A stretch of DNA of 64,000 bases, taken from the NCBI GenBank assembly GCA_965224015.1, contig OZ245032.1:2108001-2172000 (forward strand), written 5' to 3'. Both the position numbers and the translations under genes were made by a program. Of this stretch, positions 43,787-53,561 are shown piece by piece. Source of the stretch: CBDCVD01 sp965224015 (GTDB lineage: Bacteria; Pseudomonadota; Alphaproteobacteria; Rhizobiales; CBDCVD01). The notes below the pieces were generated by a model. That model was not told where the DNA came from. It made no database searches and was given only the letters and a program-made list of their open reading frames with translations. Each line of letters starts with the position of its first letter. Within the stretch, counting starts at the first letter, position 1.

Positions 43787-46777
43787 ATGGCGACCCGAAA
43801 GAGAGCACCGTCGAGAAAAAGGCCCGCCGCTGCGAACGCAAAACCCGCGTCCCAACCTGATACACGGGTTATCAGTGTGCACGGTGCGCGCGAGCACAAT
43901 CTCAAAGGCGTCGACGTGGTTTTACCGCGCGATCAGCTCATCGTCATGACCGGCCTGTCTGGCTCGGGCAAGTCGTCCCTGGCCTTTGATACGATCTATG
44001 CGGAAGGGCAACGGCGCTACGTCGAAAGCCTGTCTGCCTACGCCCGGCAGTTTCTGCAAATGATGCAAAAACCCGATGTGGACCATATTGAAGGGCTATC
44101 GCCGGCCATTTCCATTGAGCAGAAAACGACCCACCGCAACCCCCGCTCGACGGTTGCCACTGTCACCGAGATTTACGACTATCTGCGGGTCCTGTTTGCC
44201 CGTGTTGGCATTGCCTATTCACCGGCAACGGGACTTCCCATTGAGAGCCAGAGCGTATCTCAGATGGTGGATCGGCTGCTGGCGCTGGAGGCGGGGACCC
44301 GCGCCTACCTGCTGGCGCCTATTGTGCGCGGGCGTAAAGGGGAGTACCGCAAGGACCTGGCCGCGTTGCAAAAGCGCGGCTTTTTACGGGTCAAGATTGA
44401 CGGCGCCTTTTATGAGATCGCCGATGCCCCAAAGCTCGACAAAAAATACAAACACGACATCGACGTTGTCGTTGACCGCCTTGTCCTGCGCAGCGATATT
44501 GCGACGCGTCTGGCGGATTCTCTGGAGACGGCACTGGCCCTTGCGGATGGGCTGGCGGTGGTCGAACTGGCCGATGTTACCGATGCCGATGGCGCGCCAA
44601 AGCGCATGCTGTTTTCGCAAAAATTTGCCTGCCCCGTTTCCGGTTTTACCATTGAGGAGATTGAGCCGCGGTTGTTTTCCTTTAACAGCCCCTATGGCGC
44701 CTGTGCAGCCTGCGATGGGCTGGGCACGCAATTGTATTTTGATCCAGCCCTGATCGTGCCCGACGAAACGTTGTCCCTTGCCGCAGGGGCGATCGCGCCC
44801 TGGGCCCGTTCCAAATCGGCGTACTTTTTGCAAACCCTCGAGGCTATCGCCGGCCACTACAGGTTTTCGATAAACAAGCCCTGGAAAACCCTGAGCAAAA
44901 CCGTCAAAAACGTCATGCTGCACGGCTCCAGGCAAACCGCCATCGATTTCGTCTATGACGACAATGGTCGCTCCTACAAAACCAAACGCCCCTTTGAGGG
45001 GGTGATCCCCAATATGGAACGGCGCTATCGGGAGACGGATTCGAACTATATTCGCGAGGAATTCGAAAAATACCAGACCAACAAGCCTTGCGATTCCTGT
45101 GGCGGGTTTCGTTTGCGCGATGAAGCTCTGGCGGTAAAACTGGCCGGCCAGCACATTGGGCAAATCACCCAAATGTCCATAGGCCATGCCTTTCAGTGGT
45201 GTTCGGCGCTGCCTGAGGCGCTTAACGATACCCAGTCCATGATCGCCGGGCGATTGCTTAAGGAGATTCGCGATCGGCTGCGGTTTCTCAACGATGTTGG
45301 GCTTGATTACCTGACCCTTTCGCGCACCTCGGGCACGTTGTCCGGCGGTGAGAGTCAACGCATCCGCCTGGCCTCGCAAATCGGATCGGGGCTGACCGGT
45401 GTTTTATATGTTCTGGACGAGCCGTCCATTGGCCTGCACCAGCGCGATAACGCCCGGCTGCTGGAGACCCTGAAGACCTTGCGCGATCTGGGCAATACGG
45501 TGATCGTTGTCGAGCACGACGAGGACGCTATTCGCCAGGCGGATTATGTTGTTGATATTGGCCCGGGAGCAGGTATTCATGGGGGCGAAATCGTGGCCGA
45601 GGGGTCTGTTGACGCCATTCTAAAGGCAAAGGGCAGCCTCACGGGCCAGTATCTTTCTGGCGCCATGGAAATTCCGGTCCCTCCCGAGCGACGCTCACCG
45701 GCAAGCAAAAAGTCTATCGCCCTTAAAGGGGCAACCGGGAACAATCTTGACAATATTGATGTTGACGTACCCCTTGGACTTTTTGTGTGTATCACGGGGG
45801 TCTCGGGTTCGGGTAAGTCGACTTTTCTGCTGGATACGCTTTATCGCGCCATCGCCCGCCAGCTTAATCATGCGCGGGCCCTGCCGGAGCCCTATGAGAG
45901 CCTGAGCGGCCTTGAATTTATCGACAAGGTTATCGACATCGACCAGTCCCCCATTGGCCGCACACCGCGCTCGAACCCGGCCACTTATACGGGGGCGTTT
46001 ACGCCCATTCGTGAGTGGTTTGCCGGATTGCCCGAAGCCAAGGTGCGCGGCTATCTGCCGGGGCGCTTTTCATTCAATGTGCGCGGCGGGCGCTGCGAGG
46101 CGTGCCAGGGGGACGGGGTCAACAAAATCGAAATGCATTTCCTGCCCGATGTCTATGTGATTTGTGACACATGTAAAGGCAAGCGCTACAATCGCGAAAC
46201 CCTGGAGGTGCATTTTAAGGGCAAATCTATCGCCGACGTACTCGACATGACCGTGGAGGAAGGGTGCGAGTTCTTCAAGGCCGTACCGGCGGTACGCGAC
46301 AAACTCAACACCCTGTTTCGAGTCGGCCTTGGCTATATCAGGATCGGTCAGCAGGCGCCAACCCTCTCAGGCGGCGAGGCGCAGCGGGTCAAGCTGGCCA
46401 AGGAGCTTTCCAAACGCGCCACGGGGCGCACCCTCTATATTCTTGATGAGCCGACGACGGGCCTGCATTTTCACGATGTCGCCAAGCTTCTGGAGGTGTT
46501 GCACGCCTTTGTTGATCAGGGCAACACTGTTGTGGTGATCGAGCATAATCTTGATGTGCTGAAAACCGCGGACTGGATCATTGATATTGGCCCGGAGGGG
46601 GGCGATAAAGGAGGCCGCATCATCGCCGCCGGCACGCCGGAGGACGTTGCCGAAATCCGGGCAAGCTACACGGGACAATTTTTGCAACCGGTTCTTGCCA
46701 AGGCGCGTAAACGCAAGACCGCCCAGCAAAAATCAACCGCAAAGCGCAACACGCGCACCCCTCTTGCGGCGGAGTGA
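43787..46777 (+). CDS. uvrA: excinuclease ABC subunit A
   Basis: A 996-residue damage-recognition ATPase of nucleotide excision repair. Walker A motifs are GLSGSGKSS and GVSGSGKST, with signatures LSGGESQR and LSGGEAQR. The C-terminal zinc module is CEACQGDG...CDTCKG. The inner module has CPVSGF then CAACDG, one Cys short of the E. coli pattern; I recall the same change in other alphaproteobacterial UvrA. ATG 43787 gives a protein starting MATRKRAPSRKR; the frame is open further upstream through the LexA box and R1 and is not coding there. Confidence 0.95.
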   Translation: MATRKRAPSRKRPAAANAKPASQPDTRVISVHGAREHNLKGVDVVLPRDQLIVMTGLSGSGKSSLAFDTIYAEGQRRYVESLSAYARQFLQMMQKPDVDHIEGLSPAISIEQKTTHRNPRSTVATVTEIYDYLRVLFARVGIAYSPATGLPIESQSVSQMVDRLLALEAGTRAYLLAPIVRGRKGEYRKDLAALQKRGFLRVKIDGAFYEIADAPKLDKKYKHDIDVVVDRLVLRSDIATRLADSLETALALADGLAVVELADVTDADGAPKRMLFSQKFACPVSGFTIEEIEPRLFSFNSPYGACAACDGLGTQLYFDPALIVPDETLSLAAGAIAPWARSKSAYFLQTLEAIAGHYRFSINKPWKTLSKTVKNVMLHGSRQTAIDFVYDDNGRSYKTKRPFEGVIPNMERRYRETDSNYIREEFEKYQTNKPCDSCGGFRLRDEALAVKLAGQHIGQITQMSIGHAFQWCSALPEALNDTQSMIAGRLLKEIRDRLRFLNDVGLDYLTLSRTSGTLSGGESQRIRLASQIGSGLTGVLYVLDEPSIGLHQRDNARLLETLKTLRDLGNTVIVVEHDEDAIRQADYVVDIGPGAGIHGGEIVAEGSVDAILKAKGSLTGQYLSGAMEIPVPPERRSPASKKSIALKGATGNNLDNIDVDVPLGLFVCITGVSGSGKSTFLLDTLYRAIARQLNHARALPEPYESLSGLEFIDKVIDIDQSPIGRTPRSNPATYTGAFTPIREWFAGLPEAKVRGYLPGRFSFNVRGGRCEACQGDGVNKIEMHFLPDVYVICDTCKGKRYNRETLEVHFKGKSIADVLDMTVEEGCEFFKAVPAVRDKLNTLFRVGLGYIRIGQQAPTLSGGEAQRVKLAKELSKRATGRTLYILDEPTTGLHFHDVAKLLEVLHAFVDQGNTVVVIEHNLDVLKTADWIIDIGPEGGDKGGRIIAAGTPEDVAEIRASYTGQFLQPVLAKARKRKTAQQKSTAKRNTRTPLAAE

Positions 46778-46792
46778 ATTTTCGGCAAAGGC

Positions 46793-47071
46793 CTTAGATG
46801 TGTAATTTCAACAGATTGTCCCTGGTAAGTTCATCGGGTGCAGGTGGCCATTCGTCTGATCATTAGAGGTGTTCGATTTCTCCAACGCTGTCAAGGGCTG
46901 CTCACGCGCCGCTTTCAGCGGTTTTTAAACCCTTGACAGCGCTGAATAAATCGAAAAAAAGCAATGATCAGATGAATGGCCTGATATGGCCTTGCTGGCG
47001 GCAATGGCCGCCATAACCCTGACTTCAGACCTGCCACTTTGAGAACAACTTGTTGAAAGATTACACCTAAG
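46793..47071 (-). repeat. R2 dispersed hairpin repeat, copy b
   Basis: A full-length copy in the opposite orientation to copy d, with arms through CGATTTCTCCAACGCTGTC and GACAGCGCTGAATAAATCG. It fills most of the 367-base gap between uvrA and the ABC-F gene. Confidence 0.85.
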
Positions 47072-47093
47072 GCCCATCTTGTCGCAAAATCGC

Positions 47094-47130
47094 TCCGTCA
47101 GAATGGTTCTGTTAAAACCTGAATACGCTA
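47094..47130. repeat. R3 short dispersed repeat, copy 2
   Basis: It has CCGTCAGAATGGTT and TTAAAACCTGAATACGCTA, a close match to 10443-10481, and ends 14 bases before the ABC-F start. Confidence 0.6.
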
Positions 47131-47144
47131 AACGCCCGGATATC

Positions 47145-49031
47145 ATGGCGCCACCTATCTTTCTTTTGCAGGACATCCATCTCAGCTTTGGCGGCACGCC
47201 CCTGCTGACCGGCACCGATCTGTCGGTGCACGCACGCGATCGCATCTGCCTGGTGGGGCGCAACGGGTGCGGCAAATCAACCTTGATGAAGCTGGCCACA
47301 GGCAAAATCGAAGCCGACAGCGGCAGGCGTTTTGTCCAACCCGGTGTGACCATGCGCTATCTGGCGCAAGAACCCGATCTGTCTGGCTATGAGACAAGTC
47401 TGGACTACGTGTTGAGTGGCCTGACCCCTGGGGACAGCCCGCTGCAGGCAAACATGTTAATGGAACGTCTCGGCCTGGATGGTACTGAGATTCCCGCACA
47501 AATGTCGGGGGGTGAACGGCGCCGCGCCGCCCTTGTGCGGGCCATGGCACCGGAGCCGGATATCCTGTTTTTTGATGAGCCCACCAACCATCTGGATCTG
47601 GGTGCCATTGAGTGGCTGGAAGGCGAGCTTGCCGGTCTGCGTTCGGCCCTGGTTATGATCAGCCATGACCGGCGGTTTTTGCAGAACCTGTCGCGCACCA
47701 CCGTGTGGCTTGATCGCGGCAAGACCCGTTGCATGAACAAAGGCTTTGCGCATTTCGAAGACTGGCGCGACGAAATCTACGCGCAGGAAGAACGCGAGGC
47801 CCGCAAACTTTCGCGCAAGATCGCTCGCGAGGAACACTGGATGCGCTATGGCGTGACAGCGCGGCGCAAACGCAATAGCCGAAGGGTTCTGGAACTGGCG
47901 GAACTGCGGCGCAAGCAGCACGAGCAGCGCCGCGCCATGGGGCATGTCAATCTGGCGCTGGTGAGCGAGAGTGCCATCAAGAGCAAACTGGTTCTGGAAG
48001 CCACAGCGCTTGCAAAGGCTTTTGATGATCGGGTGATCGTGGACGACTTTTCTCTTCGCGTGCTGCGCGGCGATCGGGTGGGCGTCGCGGGGCCTAACGG
48101 GACGGGTAAAACCACGCTGTTGCGGCTTCTCACCGGCACCCTGAAGCCCGACAAAGGCCGGCTACGCCTGGCCAAAAACCTGCAGATGGTCACTCTTGAT
48201 CAGCAGCGCGCCCAATTGAACCCCAAGTGGACCGTGGCCCGTGCGCTCACCGGCAATGACAGTCATCATGTGGTCATCAATGGGGTTGAGCGGCACGTGT
48301 TTTCCTACATGAAGGATTTCCTGTTTACCGCAGAGCAGGTTCGCACGCCGGTCGCTGCCCTTTCAGGCGGTGAGCGCGGACGTATGATGCTGGCGCGGGC
48401 GCTTACACGCCCGTCGAACTTTCTCGTACTGGACGAGCCAACCAATGACCTGGACCTGGAGACCCTTGATCTGTTGCAGGAAATGCTCAATGATTACGGG
48501 GGAACGGTATTGTTGGTCAGTCACGATCGCGACTTTCTGGACCGGGTTGTCACCAGTGTTCTTTGTACCGACGGTCAGGGCACATGGACAGAATACGCCG
48601 GCGGCTATTCGGACATGATCTCCCAGCAAAGGCACAGGGTTGACCCGCGCCAACAACGGGCCGCATCGTCGGGCAGGAACCGCACAAAAAAAGCAAAGGC
48701 AAAGGCGAAGGCAAAGGCAAAGGCAGAGCCCCAAGCCGTGGCCGTTGCGACCGTGCGCAAGCTCTCCTACAAGGACAAGCATGCCCTTGAGGCTTTGCCT
48801 GGCGAGATTGACATGCTGCAAGCGCGTATTGACGAATTGGAAGCTTTGTTAGCCGATCCAGGTTTTTACAGCCGCGATGCCGCGGCGTTCGCGCGTGCCG
48901 GCGATCAACTGCAGGAAGCCCGTGACGCTCTGGCACAAGCCGAGGAGCGCTGGTTGGCACTGGAACTGAAGCGCGAGGCCATTGAGGAAGCCAGGGGGAG
49001 GAAGCCAGGGGGAGGAAGGATTGACCCATAG
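47145..49031 (+). CDS. ABC-F family ATPase (Uup-like)
   Basis: A 628-residue soluble protein with two ABC domains and no membrane part. Walker A motifs are GRNGCGKST and GPNGTGKTT, and signatures are MSGGERRR and LSGGERGR. Both Walker B motifs end in DEPTN. The inter-domain linker is basic (ARKLSRKIAREEHWMRYGVT). ABC-F proteins act on ribosomes or, for Uup, affect transposon excision. After the second domain a KAKAKAKAKAK run leads to a coiled-coil tail. The start ATG 47145 has only a weak ribosome site. Confidence 0.9.
   Translation: MAPPIFLLQDIHLSFGGTPLLTGTDLSVHARDRICLVGRNGCGKSTLMKLATGKIEADSGRRFVQPGVTMRYLAQEPDLSGYETSLDYVLSGLTPGDSPLQANMLMERLGLDGTEIPAQMSGGERRRAALVRAMAPEPDILFFDEPTNHLDLGAIEWLEGELAGLRSALVMISHDRRFLQNLSRTTVWLDRGKTRCMNKGFAHFEDWRDEIYAQEEREARKLSRKIAREEHWMRYGVTARRKRNSRRVLELAELRRKQHEQRRAMGHVNLALVSESAIKSKLVLEATALAKAFDDRVIVDDFSLRVLRGDRVGVAGPNGTGKTTLLRLLTGTLKPDKGRLRLAKNLQMVTLDQQRAQLNPKWTVARALTGNDSHHVVINGVERHVFSYMKDFLFTAEQVRTPVAALSGGERGRMMLARALTRPSNFLVLDEPTNDLDLETLDLLQEMLNDYGGTVLLVSHDRDFLDRVVTSVLCTDGQGTWTEYAGGYSDMISQQRHRVDPRQQRAASSGRNRTKKAKAKAKAKAKAEPQAVAVATVRKLSYKDKHALEALPGEIDMLQARIDELEALLADPGFYSRDAAAFARAGDQLQEARDALAQAEERWLALELKREAIEEARGRKPGGGRIDP
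48689..48722 (+). repeat. AAAGGC-type hexanucleotide array in the ABC-F gene
   Basis: About five units of AAAGGC (one GAAGGC) encode the Lys-Ala run before the C-terminal tail. Units of six keep the frame. Confidence 0.75.
48989..49016 (+). repeat. 14-bp tandem duplication at the ABC-F 3' end
   Basis: AAGCCAGGGGGAGG occurs twice head to tail just before the stop codon. Fourteen bases is not a multiple of three, so gain or loss of a unit would alter the last residues. Confidence 0.75.
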
Positions 49032-49188
49032 CGCCGCGACAAAAGCAAGCCTATATAGACGTGAGCGCCTCCCGCGGTCTCAAGACAGGTTGTGACTTTT
49101 ATAATATCAGGGGGAGTGGGTCGGGGGATGCCGGTCAATAGAGGTGCCCACAAGTCAGCATGTACAAAAAGCCCATGTTGCTGGTATA

Positions 49189-49291
49189 ATACCAAGGGTC
49201 CTTAACAATGACTCATGGCTTAGCGTCAAGCAAGTATGTTATCAAGGCCGTACACCAGTCGGCGTGTATATAAAGCCAATACCGCTGGTAT
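49189..49291 (-). repeat. R1 dispersed repeat, full copy 6 (reverse)
   Basis: A 103-bp inverted copy ending 34 bases before the FAH-family gene. A degenerate left end (GCCCATGTTGCTGGTAT) directly precedes it, suggesting an older neighbouring copy. Confidence 0.9.
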
Positions 49292-49325
49292 AAAGGCCTG
49301 AAAAATAAAGCCATAAGGAGCCATT

Positions 49326-50165
49326 ATGAAATTTCTACGCTATGGTCTGCGCGGGGCGGAAAAGCCCGCTGTTCTCGATCAAGCCGGGCAAATCCGCGAC
49401 CTTAGCGGTCTGATAGGAGACCTGGCCGGGGACGTTTTGGGGGATCTTGGCCGCTTCGCTGATCTGACCATTGACAGCTTACCGATTGTAGAGGGCGAGC
49501 CGCGCTTGGGGGCGTGTGTGGCGAGCACCGGAAAATTCATGTGCATCGGATTAAATTTTGCCGATCACGCAGAAGAGACAGGAATGCAGGTGCCCGCGGA
49601 GCCGGTCTTGTTCATGAAGGCAACGAGCGCCATTTGCGGTCCCAATGATCCCATCCTGATCCCGCGCGGATCGACAAAAACGGATTGGGAAGTGGAGTTG
49701 GGCGTTGTAATCGGCAAGCGCGCCAAATATGTCAGTGAAGCCCAGGCGCTCTCTCATGTGGCTGGTTATTGCGTCATTAACGACGTCTCGGAACGCGCCT
49801 TCCAGGCGGAGCGGGAAGGCCAGTGGACCAAAGGAAAATCGTGCGACAATTTCGGTCATACGGGGCCCTACCTGGTAACGCCCGATGAGATTGATGATGT
49901 GCAAGACCTGAACATGTGGTTGACGGTCAACGATGAGCGGGTCCAGAACGGCTCCACCCGAACGATGGTCTATGGGGTCGCATATCTGATCAGCTACCTC
50001 AGCCAGTTCATGAGCCTGCATCCGGGAGATATTATCTCGACCGGAACCCCGCCCGGGGTCGGGCTTGGGTTCAAGCCACCGCGCTATTTGAAACCGGGAG
50101 ACAGGGTTGCGCTTGGGATTGAGAACCTGGGACAGCAGAACCAGGTCTGCGTCGCCGATCACTGA
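49326..50165 (+). CDS. fumarylacetoacetate hydrolase-family protein
   Basis: A 279-residue enzyme. The family core is seen: FMCIGLNFADHAEETG, FMKATSAICGPNDPI, then DWEVELGVVIG whose Glu residues bind the metal, NDVSERAFQ, and ISTGTPPGVGLGFKPP. Family members hydrolyse or isomerise acylpyruvates and hydroxy-heptadienedioates, or act on ureidoglycolate. The substrate is not decided here. AAGGAG precedes the ATG. No pathway partners are adjacent. Confidence 0.9.
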   Translation: MKFLRYGLRGAEKPAVLDQAGQIRDLSGLIGDLAGDVLGDLGRFADLTIDSLPIVEGEPRLGACVASTGKFMCIGLNFADHAEETGMQVPAEPVLFMKATSAICGPNDPILIPRGSTKTDWEVELGVVIGKRAKYVSEAQALSHVAGYCVINDVSERAFQAEREGQWTKGKSCDNFGHTGPYLVTPDEIDDVQDLNMWLTVNDERVQNGSTRTMVYGVAYLISYLSQFMSLHPGDIISTGTPPGVGLGFKPPRYLKPGDRVALGIENLGQQNQVCVADH

Positions 50166-50190
50166 CCCTGATTATCAAAGTGTGCGGGCT

Positions 50191-50217
50191 GGCCAGGTCG
50201 TCAATAGACGTTTTCAA
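50191..50217. repeat. R6 27-bp motif, copy 1
   Basis: GGCCAGGTCGTCAATAGACG followed by TTTTCAA; relatives stand on each side of the single parS site at 54797-54823 and 54891-54917. The remaining 395-base gap before the porin gene shows nothing else I can name. Confidence 0.5.
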
Positions 50218-50560
50218 CCGTGTCTAAAATTAGCCACAATGAGGTCGCAGAAACTCCTTGGCCGCGCCACAATTGTCTTGCTATATCATCGCAATAGCAT
50301 TAGAGCGTGGCGGGGATCCTTTCTCAGATTTCCAGTCCGCCTTTGGTTTTGCGAACACACCGTCCATTAACCTTTACTAAAGATTAATGGGCGAGACTCG
50401 GGGAAGGCTTTTGTGCACCTACAGGTTGTTTGCGGTATCCGTAGTAGACAAATGTGGGTGACGTTCTTTTCCGTTGTGAGGCCACAAGCCCGTCACACAC
50501 CATCGACCACAATCAGCCGGTTATAAACATCGTTCTATTAGCATTATGGAGTTTAAGAGA

Positions 50561-51328
50561 ATGAGACGCTTATCAACATCACTAATTTTATTGGGCATTG
50601 TCTTGGCTCCCGTGACGGCTCTTGCCGCCGACGTGCCGCGAGACTGGCCCGCCGAGGCCGCGTCGCAACCGGCATACGGCCATGCGACTTGGAGCGGATT
50701 TTATGTTGGCCTCAATGGCGGGTTTGCGCGTTCCCAAGCTAAGAGCTCATCGTCAGACGCTATCCTTGCTCCGTTTCTGGGCAGTACTGATGACACGTCT
50801 TTCCTGGTTGGCGGTCAGGTCGGGGCGAACTGGCAAATGAATAGCAATTTTGTTTTCGGCGTTGAGGCTGATATCGACTATTTTGGTGGCAAGGTTGAGC
50901 AACGGGTTTCTCTTGGTACTATCACTACCCCTATTGATATTGGTGCGACTACATATAATGTTACAGTCAAACAGCCCTGGATTGCCACCGCGCGTCTGCG
51001 CGCGGGTTTCGACATGGACGGTCTGTTGGTGTACGGCACCGGTGGCTTGGCCGGCACAATGTATAAGGTAGAAGGTAACCTCGTAGTGGAGAGACCCAAC
51101 AACCTCCCCGCAAACACCCCCACGAATGTTACAGATGATGTGACAAAGTGGGGTTGGACTGTTGGTGTCGGTGCTGAGTATAGGTTGGAGAATAATTTAT
51201 CCATCAAAGGTGAGTATCTTTATGCCGATTTCGGTAGTGATTTAACAGCGATCCCTGGCATTAGTGCCACCGCCAAATCTGAATACACAGCCCACATTGT
51301 CCGGTTGGGTGTAAACTACCACTTCTAA
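50561..51328 (+). CDS. outer-membrane beta-barrel protein (Omp25/31-like porin family)
   Basis: A 255-residue outer-membrane protein. The signal peptide is MRRLSTSLILLGIVLAPVTA, with cleavage near ALA-ADV. WSGFYVGLNGGFA, then a run of alternating beta strands, GVEADIDYFGG, and the final VRLGVNYHF with C-terminal Phe are typical of the Omp25/Omp31 group of rhizobia and Brucella. ATG 50561 is preferred, nine bases after GGAG; ATG 50546 is the alternative. Confidence 0.9.
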   Translation: MRRLSTSLILLGIVLAPVTALAADVPRDWPAEAASQPAYGHATWSGFYVGLNGGFARSQAKSSSSDAILAPFLGSTDDTSFLVGGQVGANWQMNSNFVFGVEADIDYFGGKVEQRVSLGTITTPIDIGATTYNVTVKQPWIATARLRAGFDMDGLLVYGTGGLAGTMYKVEGNLVVERPNNLPANTPTNVTDDVTKWGWTVGVGAEYRLENNLSIKGEYLYADFGSDLTAIPGISATAKSEYTAHIVRLGVNYHF

Positions 51329-51486
51329 GGCCTTAAGCCTTCCGGCTCGGCACACAAACGCGCCCCTGACAAGCCCGAACTATGCCCAAAGGTTGGTGAC
51401 GGTTATTTGTCAGGCGGCGGTTTTGCGGGGCTTGACACCCGCCTTGAACGCAACCCCCTGAATGATTTCGGGCAGACGGTTCGGTC

Positions 51487-51708
51487 TAGAGCGTGTAATC
51501 TTTCAATAGGTTGTTCTCAAGGTGGCAGAGGTCTGAAGTCAGGGTTATTGCGGCCATTGCCGCCAGCAAGACCATATCAAGCCATTCATCTGATCATTGC
51601 TTTTTTTCGATTTCTCCCGCGCTGTCAAGGGTTTAAAAACCGCTGAAAGCGGCGCGAAGCGCCCTTGACACACAGCAAAGCCGCCGGAAAAAAAGCAATG
51701 ATCAGATA
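51487..51708 (+). repeat. R2 dispersed hairpin repeat, copy c (rearranged arm)
   Basis: The left half matches copy d, but the right arm changes after CCCTTGACA to a stretch that runs into AAAAAAAGCAATGATCAGAT, a second inverted left end. Copy 7 of R1 follows directly. The 512-base gap is thus almost all repeats. Confidence 0.8.
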
Positions 51709-51811
51709 ATACCAAGGGGCCTTGACAATGACTCATGGATTAGCGTCAAGCAAGTATGTTATCAAGGCAGTACACCAGTCGGCGTGTACATAAAGCCAAT
51801 ACCGCTGGTAT
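51709..51811 (-). repeat. R1 dispersed repeat, full copy 7 (reverse)
   Basis: A 103-bp inverted copy abutting R2 copy c and ending 29 bases before the GFA-family stop codon. Confidence 0.9.
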
Positions 51812-51840
51812 TATGCCTGTAGCGGCGGTCAATGCGCACG

Positions 51841-52230
51841 TCACTCCCGGCTTTCAGACTGCTCCACGTCATCACAGATTTCGTACCAAGAAGGTTTCTC
51901 GGCGACGAACTCGTGAAACTGGTTTTTGAGTTCTATCTCACTGTCGAGCGCATTTGCCGCAATCGGAAAACTGTCTTCTTCTGACAAAATCTCACCGAGC
52001 GATGTGCCGCAAACTTTACAAAAGCATCTGCCATATTTATAAGGAAGTTCGGGCTCATAGCGCATAACTTGACCCCGCCCCTGAACCCACTCTAGTTCTT
52101 CTTTCTTGACAAAAATGATCGTGCTCGCACCAGCCTTGCGGCACCGGGAGCAATGGCAAGTCCCCATCATTGATGGTTGTTTCAGTAACCTGAACTTGAC
52201 CGCTCCGCAGTAACAACTCCCATTTAACAT
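51841..52230 (-). CDS. GFA-family (CENP-V-like) zinc protein
   Basis: A 129-residue protein with the Cys pattern of the glutathione-dependent formaldehyde-activating family: NGSCYCGAVKF, GTCHCSRCRKAG and GRCFCKVCGTSL, forming two zinc sites. The name does not prove a role in formaldehyde chemistry; most members are uncharacterised. The acidic C-terminal tail (DDVEQSESRE) is unremarkable. It stands between two R1 repeats. Confidence 0.85.
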   Translation of the reverse strand: MLNGSCYCGAVKFRLLKQPSMMGTCHCSRCRKAGASTIIFVKKEELEWVQGRGQVMRYEPELPYKYGRCFCKVCGTSLGEILSEEDSFPIAANALDSEIELKNQFHEFVAEKPSWYEICDDVEQSESRE

Positions 52231-52274
52231 GGTGCGATTCTCCCCTAGCAGTGTGTCGGATTTGGGCTGTGGTT

Positions 52275-52377
52275 ATACCAAGGGTCCTTGCGTTTGACTC
52301 CTGGCCCAGCGTAAAACCGTTGTCTTGTCAATACGATACACCAGTCGGCGTGTCTATAAAGCCAATACCGCCGGTAT
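52275..52377 (-). repeat. R1 dispersed repeat, full copy 8 (reverse, divergent)
   Basis: A 103-bp inverted copy with more changes than others. Its palindromic end reads ATACCGGCGGTAT in element orientation, so the stem is kept while the loop differs. Confidence 0.85.
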
Positions 52378-52519
52378 TATTTATTAAGTTTGCATACAGG
52401 CTTTTGTGCTTTTGTGCTACGCATTTGTATGAAATTTTCGCAATTATGACCGCTCTCAGCGGTTGCTTTTGCCTCCTGATCTTAAAGACTGGAAAGCCGA
52501 TGCCGTTTTGCCGTTGGTG

Positions 52520-53140
52520 TCAGTAGTCCTCGTTCGGATAGACACCCCACAACAGGTTCTGCTTGACCCAGCCGACGTGGCCCTGCACGTCGAGTTTGCA
52601 CCAGCCGCTGGTGCATCGGCGCAATGTTGCCAGTACCCCAGGCTGTAACCGCGCCAGAACGGTTGCCTCATCCTGCGCGCCGTCGCGCAAGTCGATATGG
52701 AGGCCCCCCTGCCAGTCGCCAACCTGAACCGTACGCCGACCCGACAACAGGCTGTGGTACACCCACCCGTCATTGCCACGAATATCGCGTACCCGGCGCC
52801 AGTTATCGTATTCCTGTATGATTTCCAGGGGAAATCCGGCACGGGCATAAACCCATTTGGTCCGGTGTTCACGGCTTGGGCCAAGCCGCACATTTACTCT
52901 GTCAGACTTCAAACTGACAAAACGCGGTAAAGGCAGGCCGCTCGCCCCTAAACGCGGAGACGCAAGGTCGGCGGTCTTGAAATTGGTTGTGCTGCGCAAG
53001 GAACTGTTACTATAGGGGCGATCACTGTCAGAGGCAACCAGCGCCCCCATGTGCAGGAAAATCAAAAAACACATGACGATGACGGTGAAAAGCCCAACAA
53101 CAACCGCTCGACTGGCCCCGGCCCTATCAAAACGCAACAT
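52520..53140 (-). CDS. membrane-anchored protein with two bacterial SH3 domains
   Basis: A 206-residue protein. One membrane segment (VVVGLFTVIVMCFLIFLH) lies near the N terminus and is followed by a periplasmic part. Two SH3-like units are visible: VNVRLGPSREHRTKWVYARA...DGWVYHSLL and a second ending GHVGWVKQNLLWG. The pattern is that of the SH3 type 4 proteins of alphaproteobacteria, possibly binding cell-wall material. ATG 53140 lies about ten bases after AGAGG; 53149 and 53185 are alternatives. Confidence 0.8.
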   Translation of the reverse strand: MLRFDRAGASRAVVVGLFTVIVMCFLIFLHMGALVASDSDRPYSNSSLRSTTNFKTADLASPRLGASGLPLPRFVSLKSDRVNVRLGPSREHRTKWVYARAGFPLEIIQEYDNWRRVRDIRGNDGWVYHSLLSGRRTVQVGDWQGGLHIDLRDGAQDEATVLARLQPGVLATLRRCTSGWCKLDVQGHVGWVKQNLLWGVYPNEDY

Positions 53141-53561
53141 ACGACGCATACCTCTTAACGCATACTCAAACGCTGTCAGCGACACAAACTCAGATAAAAC
53201 GCAAGCTCACGTCCATGATCATCGAATCACGTCGCGGCCTTACCCCTATTCTCGGTGTTTAACTATGAAGGTCCACGCAGGCCGACAGCGGCACCCATTG
53301 CCAAAGTCCTGCGCCCAATACCAATCGCCGCACAGCCCATTCAATAGGCTCCCACAGTCCCTATCAAGAGAATTATGCTTGAAGAAGGTTAAAGAAATTT
53401 GTTACAATTTCACTTCCCCGCTAGCGTCTTGAAGGAAAGGCACAAATCAGGATTTTGCCCGCTTTCCAACTGTGGATAAGCCTGTGGTAAATTGACATTG
53501 CCGGTATGACATGCGCCTCGCCAATCGAGAAACAAATGGCGTCTATTAAGACCTGCCACGC

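Noticed and set aside
44384..45379. 331-codon minus-strand frame inside uvrA
   Set aside because: UvrA on the plus strand is certain over this region, and the antisense product has no recognisable motif.
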